Below the pieces are notes generated by a model, which was not told the DNA's origin, searched no databases, and was given only the letters and a program-made list of their open reading frames with translations. Below are positions 51,828 through 59,268 of a stretch of 64,000 nt of DNA, in pieces; the first letter of the stretch is position 1; each line of letters starts with the position of its first letter. Source of the stretch: Flavobacterium sp. Root901 (GTDB lineage Bacteria; Bacteroidota; Bacteroidia; Flavobacteriales; Flavobacteriaceae); contig NZ_LMJB01000005.1 of NCBI RefSeq assembly GCF_001429765.1, forward strand, positions 64,549-128,548, written 5' to 3'. Made by a program: the position numbers and the translations under genes.

Positions 51828-53471
51828 ATGGCAATTAAAGTAACTATGCCTCGTTTGAGCGATACTATGACGGAAGGAACGGTAGCAACATGGCTTAAAA
51901 AAGTAGGCGACAAAATAAGCGAAGGAGATATCTTAGCTGAAATTGAAACAGACAAAGCAACAATGGAGTTCGAATCTTTTAACGAAGGAACTCTTTTACA
52001 TATCGGAATTCAGGCTGGAGAAACTGCTCCGGTTGATTCATTATTAGCAATCATTGGTAACGAAGGAGAAGATATTTCTGCTCTTTTAGCTGGTGGTGAT
52101 GCTCCTGCTACTGAAGCTCCAAAAGCTGACGCCGCTCCTGCTGCTGAAGAAAAAACAGAAACTGCTGCTGCTCCTGCAAAAGCTGCAGCTGAACTGCCAA
52201 AAGGAGTTGTAGTGGTAACTATGCCTCGTTTGAGCGATACAATGACGGAAGGAACGGTTGCAACCTGGCTGAAAAAAGTTGGTGACACTGTTGCTGAAGG
52301 CGATATCTTAGCTGAAATTGAAACAGACAAAGCAACTATGGAGTTTGAGTCTTTCAATGCCGGAACATTATTATACATCGGAATTCAGGAAGGAAATACT
52401 GCACCAGTTGACAGCTTATTAGCAATCATTGGACCTGCAGGAACTGACATTTCCGGAATTGCTGAAAATTATACTGCCGGAGGCGCTGCACCTGCAAGTG
52501 CTCCAGCTGCTGAAGAAAAAGCTGCTCCAGCTGCCGAAAAAGCACCGGAAGCTGCTGCTGAAACTTCAAACGGAAGAATTTTAGCTTCTCCTTTAGCTAA
52601 AAAAATCGCTTCTGATAAAGGAATTCAATTGTCACAAGTTAAAGGTTCCGGAGAAAACGGGCGTATTGTAAAAAGTGATATCGAAAACTTTACTCCAGCT
52701 GCACAAGGACAATCTTCTGCATCTGCTCCGGCAGCAAAAGCTGAAGAAACCAAAGCTGAAGCTCCAAAAGTATTCGTTCCTGCAGGAGAAGTTTACACAG
52801 AAGAGATCAAAAATTCTCAAATGCGTAAAATTATTGCAAAACGTTTGGCAGAATCATTATTTACTGCACCTCACTACAATTTAGTGATCGAAGTAAGTAT
52901 GGACGAAGCAATGGCTGCAAGAGCAACAATAAATACTGTTCCGGATACAAAAGTATCTTTTAACGATATGGTAATTAAAGCTTGTGCTTTAGCATTGAAA
53001 AAGCACCCAAAAATCAACTCTCAGTGGAAAGAAGATGCCATCATCATCAACCACCACGTAAATATTGGTGTAGCTGTAGCTGTTGAAGACGGATTAGTAG
53101 TTCCTGTATTGAAATTTACAGATGCTATGAGTTTATCTCAAATTGGCGCTTCTGTAAGAGACCTTGCCGGAAGAGCTAAAAACAAAAAACTAGGACCACA
53201 AGAAATGGAAGGAAGTACTTTTACAGTATCTAACCTTGGAATGTTTGGTATCACCGAATTCAATTCAATTATCAATCAGCCAAACTCTGCAATTCTTTCT
53301 GTAGGTGCAATTGTGGAGAAACCAGTAGTTAAAAACGGTCAGATTGTAGTTGGAAACACCATGATGTTATCATTGGCGTGCGACCACAGAACAATTGACG
53401 GCGCAACTGGTGCTCAGTTTTTACAAACATTAAAACAATACATCGAAAGCCCGGTTACAATGTTAGCGTAA
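51828..53471 (+). CDS. pdhC: Dihydrolipoamide acetyltransferase (pyruvate dehydrogenase E2) with two lipoyl domains
   Basis: A 547-residue E2. Two lipoyl domains (about 3-78 and 128-203) each carry the lipoylated ETDKATMEFESF motif (Lys43 and Lys168). Ala/Pro/Glu-rich linkers separate them. A peripheral subunit-binding domain follows (ILASPLAKKIASDKG, about 250-285), then the catalytic core with SQMRKIIAKRLAESLFTAPHY and the active-site CDHRTIDGATGA. The two lipoyl domains are also nearly identical in DNA, offset by 375 bases, so the duplication is recent or kept alike by gene conversion. It transfers acetyl to CoA. Confidence 0.96.
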   Translation: MAIKVTMPRLSDTMTEGTVATWLKKVGDKISEGDILAEIETDKATMEFESFNEGTLLHIGIQAGETAPVDSLLAIIGNEGEDISALLAGGDAPATEAPKADAAPAAEEKTETAAAPAKAAAELPKGVVVVTMPRLSDTMTEGTVATWLKKVGDTVAEGDILAEIETDKATMEFESFNAGTLLYIGIQEGNTAPVDSLLAIIGPAGTDISGIAENYTAGGAAPASAPAAEEKAAPAAEKAPEAAAETSNGRILASPLAKKIASDKGIQLSQVKGSGENGRIVKSDIENFTPAAQGQSSASAPAAKAEETKAEAPKVFVPAGEVYTEEIKNSQMRKIIAKRLAESLFTAPHYNLVIEVSMDEAMAARATINTVPDTKVSFNDMVIKACALALKKHPKINSQWKEDAIIINHHVNIGVAVAVEDGLVVPVLKFTDAMSLSQIGASVRDLAGRAKNKKLGPQEMEGSTFTVSNLGMFGITEFNSIINQPNSAILSVGAIVEKPVVKNGQIVVGNTMMLSLACDHRTIDGATGAQFLQTLKQYIESPVTMLA

Positions 53472-53479
53472 TCCCGCAT

Positions 53480-53506
53480 TGTCAGTCTGAGCGTAGTCGA
53501 AGACCA
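53480..53506. repeat. Fragment of a dispersed intergenic repeat
   Basis: TGTCAGTCTGAGCGTAGTCG followed by AAGACCA is a sequence type that recurs in flavobacterial intergenic regions (from memory). Only one arm is present here, just before the terminator. Confidence 0.4.
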
Positions 53507-53511
53507 TAATT

Positions 53512-53547
53512 AAAATCCCGTTTTGTTTATTCAAAACGGGATTTTTT
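53512..53547 (+). terminator. Terminator of pdhA-pdhC
   Basis: AAAATCCCGTTTTG pairs with CAAAACGGGATTTT around TTTATT, followed by T. Confidence 0.88.
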
Positions 53548-53583
53548 GTTTAATTTTCCTTCTCAAATTCAATACTTCATAAA

Positions 53584-55431
53584 ATGAAAAAACTAACCTT
53601 TCTAATCTTATTTCTTACCGCAATTGCCTGCCAGAAAAAAGAACAAACTGAAAAAACTACAGCCGCTGTCGATGAGCATAGTTATTCTAAACCAGCACTT
53701 GCTGTTGCAAAACATCTCGATCTTGACATTAAAGTTGACTTTGACACTCAGACTATTTCAGGAAAAGCATCCTGGACTATTGACAATATCAGCAAAGGAA
53801 ATGAAATTATTTTCGACGAAAACACTTTAAACATTACTAAAGTAACGTTGGGCGATAATGAAAAAGAAACGAAATTCGAACTCGGAAAAGATGTTGAATT
53901 TCACGGAAAACCTCTACATATTACAATTGAACCGAACACAACCAAAGTAAACATTTACTACAGCACAACTAAAGATGCTGTTGCGTTACAGTGGCTAAAA
54001 CCAGAACAAACTGCAGACAAAAAGAAACCTTTTTTATTCTCTCAGGGAGAAAGTGTTTGGTCAAGAACTTGGATTCCGTGTCAGGATTCACCTGGAATTC
54101 GTTTTACGTATAATGCAAAAGTTACTGTACCTAAAGATTTATTAGCTGTAATGAGCGCTGTAAATCCACAGAAGAAAAATGATACAGGCGTTTATACTTT
54201 CAAACAAGACAAAGCAATTCCATCCTATTTAATGGCAATTGCAGTTGGAGATCTTGAATTTCAATCAATTGACCAGAGAACCGGAGTTTACGCAGAACCG
54301 TCCATGCTGAAAAAATCGGCTTGGGAATTTGCTGAGCTTGGAAAAATGGTTGTTGCTGCCGAAAAATTATACGGTCCATACCGCTGGGGACGTTACGATG
54401 TTTTGGTTTTACCACCAAGCTTCCCGTATGGCGGAATGGAAAATCCTAATTTAACTTTCTTAACTCCGGGCGTTATTGCAGGAGATCGCTCACTAACAAG
54501 CCTTTTAGCACACGAATTAGGCCATAGCTGGAGCGGAAATTTAGTAACAAATGCCACATGGGACGATATTTGGTTAAACGAAGGTTTTACTACTTATGTA
54601 GAACACCGAATTGGAGAAGCCATTTTTGGAAAGAAAGAATTTGACATGCAAAATGTTATTACCCGCAAAGAGTTAGTTGATAATGTCGCTGAATTTGGAA
54701 AAACAAATCCGGATACCAGACTTAAAGTTACTTTAACAGGCAGAAATCCTGATGACGGAATAAGTTTAATTCCGTATGTAAAAGGTTATGCATTTTTAAG
54801 AGTTATTGAAGATGCTGTCGGACGTGAGAAGTTTGATGTTTTTATCAAAAATTATTTTGATGCACACGCATTTAAATCTATTACAACAGAGGATTTTGTA
54901 AAGTATTTAAATGAAAACCTAATTAAAGGAGACAAAGCTCTTGCTGATAAAATAAAATTAGATGACTGGATCTACAAACCCGGAATTCCTTCTAATATTA
55001 CTCCGGTAAGTGCTGCAGACTTTGATGTAATTGATAAAATTCAAAAAAGCTGGAGAGAAACCGGCGTAAAAGGATTAAGCAAAAATATTACGACAACGAC
55101 AGAAAAGCAGTACTTTATAGATCATCTTCCAACAGATATTACTCCAAAAGAAATGGAAGAACTTGACAATGAATTCAGCTTTACAAAGGGCGTAAACTTC
55201 ATTATCAAACGTCAATGGTTTGTTCAGTCCTTAATTCACCAGTACAAACTGGCTTATCCTGCAATTGAACAATTTTTAATTGGAATCAGCAGAACGGGAT
55301 CTGTAATGATGTTGTATAAGGAAATGGTTAAAACTCCACAGGGAAAAGTCTGGGCAAAACAGGTTTTTGAAAAAGCCAAATCTGGTTATCATGCAACAAC
55401 TATTCAGGCTGTTGAAGGAATTCTAAAATAA
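53584..55431 (+). CDS. M1-family aminopeptidase lipoprotein
   Basis: A 615-residue lipoprotein (LTAIACQKK, Cys16) with the M1 layout: N-terminal saddle domain (residues about 30-230, QGESVWSRTWIPCQDSPGIRFTY), exopeptidase motif GGMENPNLTF, zinc motif LLAHELGHSWSGN (His310, His314) with the third ligand in WLNEGFTTYVE (Glu333), and a C-terminal helical leukotriene-A4-hydrolase-like domain. It should trim peptides on the periplasmic or outer face of the envelope. It is monocistronic, between the pdh terminator and a repeat cluster. Confidence 0.93.
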   Translation: MKKLTFLILFLTAIACQKKEQTEKTTAAVDEHSYSKPALAVAKHLDLDIKVDFDTQTISGKASWTIDNISKGNEIIFDENTLNITKVTLGDNEKETKFELGKDVEFHGKPLHITIEPNTTKVNIYYSTTKDAVALQWLKPEQTADKKKPFLFSQGESVWSRTWIPCQDSPGIRFTYNAKVTVPKDLLAVMSAVNPQKKNDTGVYTFKQDKAIPSYLMAIAVGDLEFQSIDQRTGVYAEPSMLKKSAWEFAELGKMVVAAEKLYGPYRWGRYDVLVLPPSFPYGGMENPNLTFLTPGVIAGDRSLTSLLAHELGHSWSGNLVTNATWDDIWLNEGFTTYVEHRIGEAIFGKKEFDMQNVITRKELVDNVAEFGKTNPDTRLKVTLTGRNPDDGISLIPYVKGYAFLRVIEDAVGREKFDVFIKNYFDAHAFKSITTEDFVKYLNENLIKGDKALADKIKLDDWIYKPGIPSNITPVSAADFDVIDKIQKSWRETGVKGLSKNITTTTEKQYFIDHLPTDITPKEMEELDNEFSFTKGVNFIIKRQWFVQSLIHQYKLAYPAIEQFLIGISRTGSVMMLYKEMVKTPQGKVWAKQVFEKAKSGYHATTIQAVEGILK

Positions 55432-55435
55432 AAAC

Positions 55436-55618
55436 ATCCCGTAGGGATCACATATCGGTAGAAAAAAAATCCCGTAGGGATTGCATATCGGTAGAAAAAT
55501 ATTCGATCATTTTATTGTCCCGTCAGGGACTACACTAATTATCCTGAATGTGTAGTCCCTGACGGGACAAATGATTTAATGCAACCATTTTTCTACCGAT
55601 ATGCAATCCCTTCGGGAT
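55436..55618. repeat. Nested palindromic repeat cluster (REP-like)
   Basis: A 31-base unit starting ATCCCGTAGGGAT and ending TATCGGTAGAAAAA occurs at 55436-55466 and 55469-55499 in direct order, and inverted at 55588-55618. Between them lies a perfect 19-bp inverted repeat (GTCCCGTCAGGGACTACAC at 55517-55535 and its complement at 55550-55568). The whole region folds into one long nested hairpin. The structure resembles REP/REPIN elements; it may be mobilised in trans by a REP-associated transposase elsewhere. Confidence 0.75.
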
Positions 55619-55732
55619 AAAAATTAATCCTTGATTATGATTGTAATTGAGGATTTTTATTTCTAAAAACACTAGGGAAAATTGTCCATTACATAGCGTA
55701 TTTTCTCCATGTTTTAAAATCTGTAATCGTCG

Positions 55733-55740
55733 CACCTTTG
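55733..55740 (+). promoter_or_regulatory. Probable promoter (-7 box) of the AhpD-like gene
   Basis: CACCTTTG, one mismatch to TAnnTTTG, 48 bases before the start. Confidence 0.35.
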
Positions 55741-55788
55741 TAATGTCAAAAGACAATAACAAATAATAACAATTAAAATTTAAATAAA

Positions 55789-56319
55789 ATGACACGATTA
55801 ACAGCATTAAAACCAGAAGAAGTAACAGGAAAAACTAAAGATTTATTCAACGCTGTACAGGCAAAATTAGGTGTTGTTCCGAACATGATGAGAACAATGG
55901 GAAATTCTCCGGCAGTATTGGAAGGATATTTAAACTTAAGCGGCGCTTTGAGCCACGGAAAATTAAGTGCCAAAACGGGAGAATTAATTGCTTTGGCAGT
56001 TTCAGAAAGCAACTCATGTGATTATTGTTTAGCCGCTCACACTTTTATTGGAGAAAAATTGGTAAAAGCAGACCCGGAAGTTCTAAAAGCTGCAAGATCA
56101 GGAAATTCTGCTGATGCTAAAACAGAAGCAATTTTGCAATTGGCTAAAACCTTAATCAGTAAAAATGGTTTAGTAAATGATGAAGATGTAAATAAAGCAA
56201 AAGATGCCGGAATTTCTGATGCTGAAATTGCAGAAACTGTTGCTCATACTGCTCTGAATGTTTTGACAAACTACTTCAACAATTTAGCAAATACTGAAAT
56301 TGATTTTCCAACAGTATAA
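55789..56319 (+). CDS. Carboxymuconolactone decarboxylase/AhpD-like protein
   Basis: A 176-residue all-helical protein with the AhpD redox motif SCDYCLAAHTF (CxxC plus the following His), the mark of peroxidase-like members of the family. VPNMMRTMGNSPAVLEGYL and ALAVSESNSC are typical. It probably reduces peroxides or works as a thiol oxidoreductase in the cytoplasm. A terminator separates it from the AraC-type regulator downstream, which nevertheless may control it. Confidence 0.9.
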   Translation: MTRLTALKPEEVTGKTKDLFNAVQAKLGVVPNMMRTMGNSPAVLEGYLNLSGALSHGKLSAKTGELIALAVSESNSCDYCLAAHTFIGEKLVKADPEVLKAARSGNSADAKTEAILQLAKTLISKNGLVNDEDVNKAKDAGISDAEIAETVAHTALNVLTNYFNNLANTEIDFPTV

Positions 56320-56347
56320 GTCAATATCTCAATAATAAAAAACAATG

Positions 56348-56388
56348 TATAAAGATAGCTGCGAAATTATTTCACAGCTATCTTTATA
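56348..56388 (+). terminator. Terminator of the AhpD-like gene
   Basis: TATAAAGATAGCTG pairs with CAGCTATCTTTATA around a 13-base loop. Confidence 0.75.
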
Positions 56389-56408
56389 TTTCCAAAAATG
56401 AATACATT

Positions 56409-57287
56409 ATGAGTTCTCAAAACGTTTCTACTTTAATAAATCCGCAGAATGGAAATTTGGCTTTTAAGATTCTGACTTTTGATGACAACAGCCATTTTGA
56501 TCACTTACAGCGCAATAATTATTATTCTTTAATTTGGGTATCCAAAGGAAAAGGTAAAGTAAAAGCTGATTTTGCAGAGCACCATTTTGAAGAAAATTCA
56601 CTACTTGCCTTTTCGCCTTACCAGCCCTTTATGCTTTGTGTCAAGGAGCCAATTGAGGGCATTGCCATTCATTTTCATCCCGATTTTTACTGCATTCACA
56701 TGCATCAAAAAGAAGTTTCCTGCAATGGTGTCCTTTTTAATAATATTTACCAGCCGCCGTATGTGATAGTTACAGAACAGGCGCAGCAGACATTTAAAAT
56801 GGTAATTGAACAGATGAAAGCGGAAATTCAGAATGCAGAGTTAGCACAATATGAATTATTAATTTCGTATTTAAAGATATTTTTAATCACCGCTTCCAGA
56901 CTGAAAACAGAACAGCTGGAAGAAATGAAATCGGTTCCGGATTCAAAAGAGCCCTTTATTCTTCAAAATTTAAAAGATGCTATCGAACTGAATTTCAAAA
57001 CCAAACATTCGGCCGGAAATTATGCTGACTTATTAAATATTTCTCCAAAAGCACTCGCAAAATTATCCAAGAATTATTTCAATAAAACCTTAACGTGTTT
57101 AATTTCAGAAAGAATTATTATTGAAGCTAAAAGAGAATTGTATCTGACAAATAAAACAGTTAAAGAAATTGCTTATGAACTGGGTTATGATGACGAACAT
57201 TATTTTAGCCGTTTCTTTAAAACCAATGCCGATGTTTCTCCGCAAATTTATCGCGAAACGGTAGGATTTGGAAAAATGGCTGTTTAA
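56409..57287 (+). CDS. AraC-family transcriptional regulator
   Basis: A 292-residue regulator: an N-terminal cupin-like ligand domain (about 15-150; NYYSLIWVSKGKGKVKADFA) and a C-terminal AraC double helix-turn-helix (about 190-285; NYADLLNISPKALAKLSKNY, and VKEIAYELGYDDEHYFSRFF with the conserved second helix). It lies 89 bases downstream of the AhpD-like gene; this pairing occurs often and suggests control of that gene. Its stop overlaps the stop of the convergent glycosyltransferase gene. Confidence 0.9.
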   Translation: MSSQNVSTLINPQNGNLAFKILTFDDNSHFDHLQRNNYYSLIWVSKGKGKVKADFAEHHFEENSLLAFSPYQPFMLCVKEPIEGIAIHFHPDFYCIHMHQKEVSCNGVLFNNIYQPPYVIVTEQAQQTFKMVIEQMKAEIQNAELAQYELLISYLKIFLITASRLKTEQLEEMKSVPDSKEPFILQNLKDAIELNFKTKHSAGNYADLLNISPKALAKLSKNYFNKTLTCLISERIIIEAKRELYLTNKTVKEIAYELGYDDEHYFSRFFKTNADVSPQIYRETVGFGKMAV

Positions 57288-58528
57288 TTTTTATTCTTGG
57301 CCTCGATCCATTTAGACATGTACATCGTGCTTTTATAGTTATGATGCTGCAGCAGATTACCCATAAAATTATGAAGGCGATGATTGGCTGAATCCGTTAA
57401 AAGGGATTGTACGGAAGAAATTAAACTGCCTGAATAGTCACTTTTTTGATAACATTTATTAATGATTTTGATTCCATTTTTTTGAGATGCTTTCCAAAGA
57501 TTTTCATCTTTATAAAGCAAAATAGCTTTTTTGGCAAATTCCTCAGGATCGTTTTCCACAAAACCATTCCAGTCTAAATCAGAATGCATTGCCTCCGAAC
57601 CAATTGAGGTTGTCACGCTGGGCGTTCCGCATTGCATCGCTTCTAATAATTTTCCTTTTAAACCTGCTCCAAAACGAATTGGTGCCAGAACAACTCTTGC
57701 TTTTTTTACCACTTCATTTGCATCTGCCGCCCTTCCCATTATAAAAAAACCATTTTTAGGCTGGTGCAGCTGTAATACTTTTTGAGAAGGATAGGCGCCA
57801 TAAACCTCTAAAACAGCTTCTGGAAAGTCTTTTTGTATAGAAGGCCAAATGGCTTCCTTTAAATACTGAACCGTATTCCAATTGGGTTCATGAAGAAAAT
57901 TTCCGATAAACACAAAACTTTTACGCTCTTCAAAAGAAGGCAGTTTTAAAAGATCATTCTCCTCCATCCTATTGACTAAAAAAGGAAGATAGAACAATAA
58001 ATCAGGATTTATTTTGAAGCTTTCTTTTAAAATATCCATTTCAAACCTTGAAATAATCAGAGACAAATCGCATCTTAAAATACTGGCTATTTCTCTTTTT
58101 GCAACTTCTTCAGAAAACAAATCTACCAGTTCAAAATTTCGTTTTTCTTTAAAAGCTTTTTGTCTAGCAGTCCGCAGACAATGTAAATCTTCCGTATCTA
58201 AAATCCTTATCGCTTTTGGACATTTTTCCGTTACACGCCATCCAAACTGCTCTTCGATCATAAAACGATCAAACAAAACAACATCAGGATTTATTTCGGT
58301 TATAAAGTCATCAAAACTTGACGAATTGAGTTCAATACTTTTTTTAGCAACGCCAAATTTAGATAAATCCACCATAAAATCACTATCCTGAGCCGCACTT
58401 GCAAACGTAATTTCGAATCCATTTTCTTTGAAAATAGAAATCAGCTGCATCATTCTTCCACCTGCCGCAGAAGAATTTGGCTCAGGCCAGACAAACCCAA
58501 TTATTAGAAGTTTTTTTATCTGATTCAT
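57284..58528 (-). CDS. GT4-type glycosyltransferase
   Basis: A 414-residue protein with a GT-B fold. The N-terminal part begins with LLIIGFVWPEPNSSAAGGRM, the acceptor-side strand and loop; the C-terminal part has FVFIGNFLHEPNWNTVQYL, VYGAYPSQKVLQL, ARVVLAPIRFGAGLKGKLLEAMQCGTPSVTTSIGSEAM (the donor-binding EAMxxGTPVVxT motif). The sugar donor and acceptor are unknown; it stands alone, outside any polysaccharide cluster. The open frame extends to 58546 but MNQIKKLLIIG at 58528 is the natural start. Confidence 0.88.
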   Translation of the reverse strand: MNQIKKLLIIGFVWPEPNSSAAGGRMMQLISIFKENGFEITFASAAQDSDFMVDLSKFGVAKKSIELNSSSFDDFITEINPDVVLFDRFMIEEQFGWRVTEKCPKAIRILDTEDLHCLRTARQKAFKEKRNFELVDLFSEEVAKREIASILRCDLSLIISRFEMDILKESFKINPDLLFYLPFLVNRMEENDLLKLPSFEERKSFVFIGNFLHEPNWNTVQYLKEAIWPSIQKDFPEAVLEVYGAYPSQKVLQLHQPKNGFFIMGRAADANEVVKKARVVLAPIRFGAGLKGKLLEAMQCGTPSVTTSIGSEAMHSDLDWNGFVENDPEEFAKKAILLYKDENLWKASQKNGIKIINKCYQKSDYSGSLISSVQSLLTDSANHRLHNFMGNLLQHHNYKSTMYMSKWIEAKNKN

Positions 58529-58611
58529 GGTAATATTTTTGATCATACAAAATAATAACTTTTTTAAGCGTAATCCCTCAATATTTCCTGATTTTTAGCA
58601 ATAAAAAACAC

Positions 58612-58619
58612 TAATTTTG
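58612..58619 (+). promoter_or_regulatory. Bacteroidota-type promoter (-7 box) for miaE
   Basis: TAATTTTG matches TAnnTTTG. It places transcription start near 58627, which rules out the TTG start at 58617 and supports ATG 58644. Confidence 0.6.
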
Positions 58620-58643
58620 CAGGAACTAAAATGCCGGGAAATT

Positions 58644-59225
58644 ATGTTGGGATTAAAATTAGCTACAGACCCTCGCTGGGTAAATATCGTGGAGTCAAAC
58701 ATTGAAGAAATTTTGACTGATCATGCATGGTGCGAACAAAAAGCAGCTTCAAACGCCATAAGTATTGTTACTTATAATTCTGAATTAGAGGAATTAGTGA
58801 CCGAAATGCTTGTTATTGCCAGAGAAGAACTGGAACATTTACAAATGGTTCATGAGGTTATAAAAAAGCGCGGACTTACTTTAGGACGCGAACGAAAAGA
58901 CCATTACGTAAATGAACTTTTTAAATTCATGAAAAAAGACGGAAGCCGACGCGATGCCCTTTGCGACCGTTTGTTGTTTTCTGCTATGATCGAAGCCAGA
59001 AGCTGTGAGCGTTTTAAAGTCCTTTCTGAAAATATAAAAGATGAAGAACTGGCCAAATTCTATCGTGATTTAATGATCTCTGAAGCGGGACATTATACTA
59101 CTTTTCTAGGATTTGCCAGAAAATATCAGGACAATATTGATATCGACAAAAGATGGAAAGAATGGATTGAATATGAAGGCTCTATCATTACTAATTACGG
59201 TAAAAAAGAAACTGTTCACGGATAG
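58644..59225 (+). CDS. miaE: tRNA-(ms2io6A)-hydroxylase MiaE
   Basis: A 193-residue ferritin-like di-iron enzyme: KLATDPRWVNIVESNIEEIL start, then the iron motifs AREELEHLQMVHEV (ExxH) and MIEARSCERFKVL with EAGHYTTFLGFA (second ExxH). It hydroxylates the isopentenyl group of the modified adenosine at tRNA position 37, an oxygen-dependent step. The first ExxH and the second are about 85 residues apart, as expected. Start ATG 58644 was chosen because the open frame's TTG start at 58617 lies inside the promoter. Confidence 0.93.
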   Translation: MLGLKLATDPRWVNIVESNIEEILTDHAWCEQKAASNAISIVTYNSELEELVTEMLVIAREELEHLQMVHEVIKKRGLTLGRERKDHYVNELFKFMKKDGSRRDALCDRLLFSAMIEARSCERFKVLSENIKDEELAKFYRDLMISEAGHYTTFLGFARKYQDNIDIDKRWKEWIEYEGSIITNYGKKETVHG

Positions 59226-59268
59226 TTACCCCTGATACTCTTTTATATTTAATATCACACAATTCACC

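Larger units (their letters stand above)
55432..55788. other. Intergenic region mostly made of a nested repeat cluster
   Basis: A 357-base gap. Half of it is the repeat structure at 55436-55618; the rest is AT-rich and contains the promoter at 55733-55740. No gene is seen. Confidence 0.6.

Noticed and set aside
52010..52378. Minus-strand 122-codon frame inside pdhC
   Set aside because: Shadow of the Ala/Glu-rich lipoyl linkers; no start region or neighbours support it.
55436..55618. Possible CRISPR array
   Set aside because: Only two direct units with a 2-base gap and one inverted copy; no regular spacers and no cas genes.
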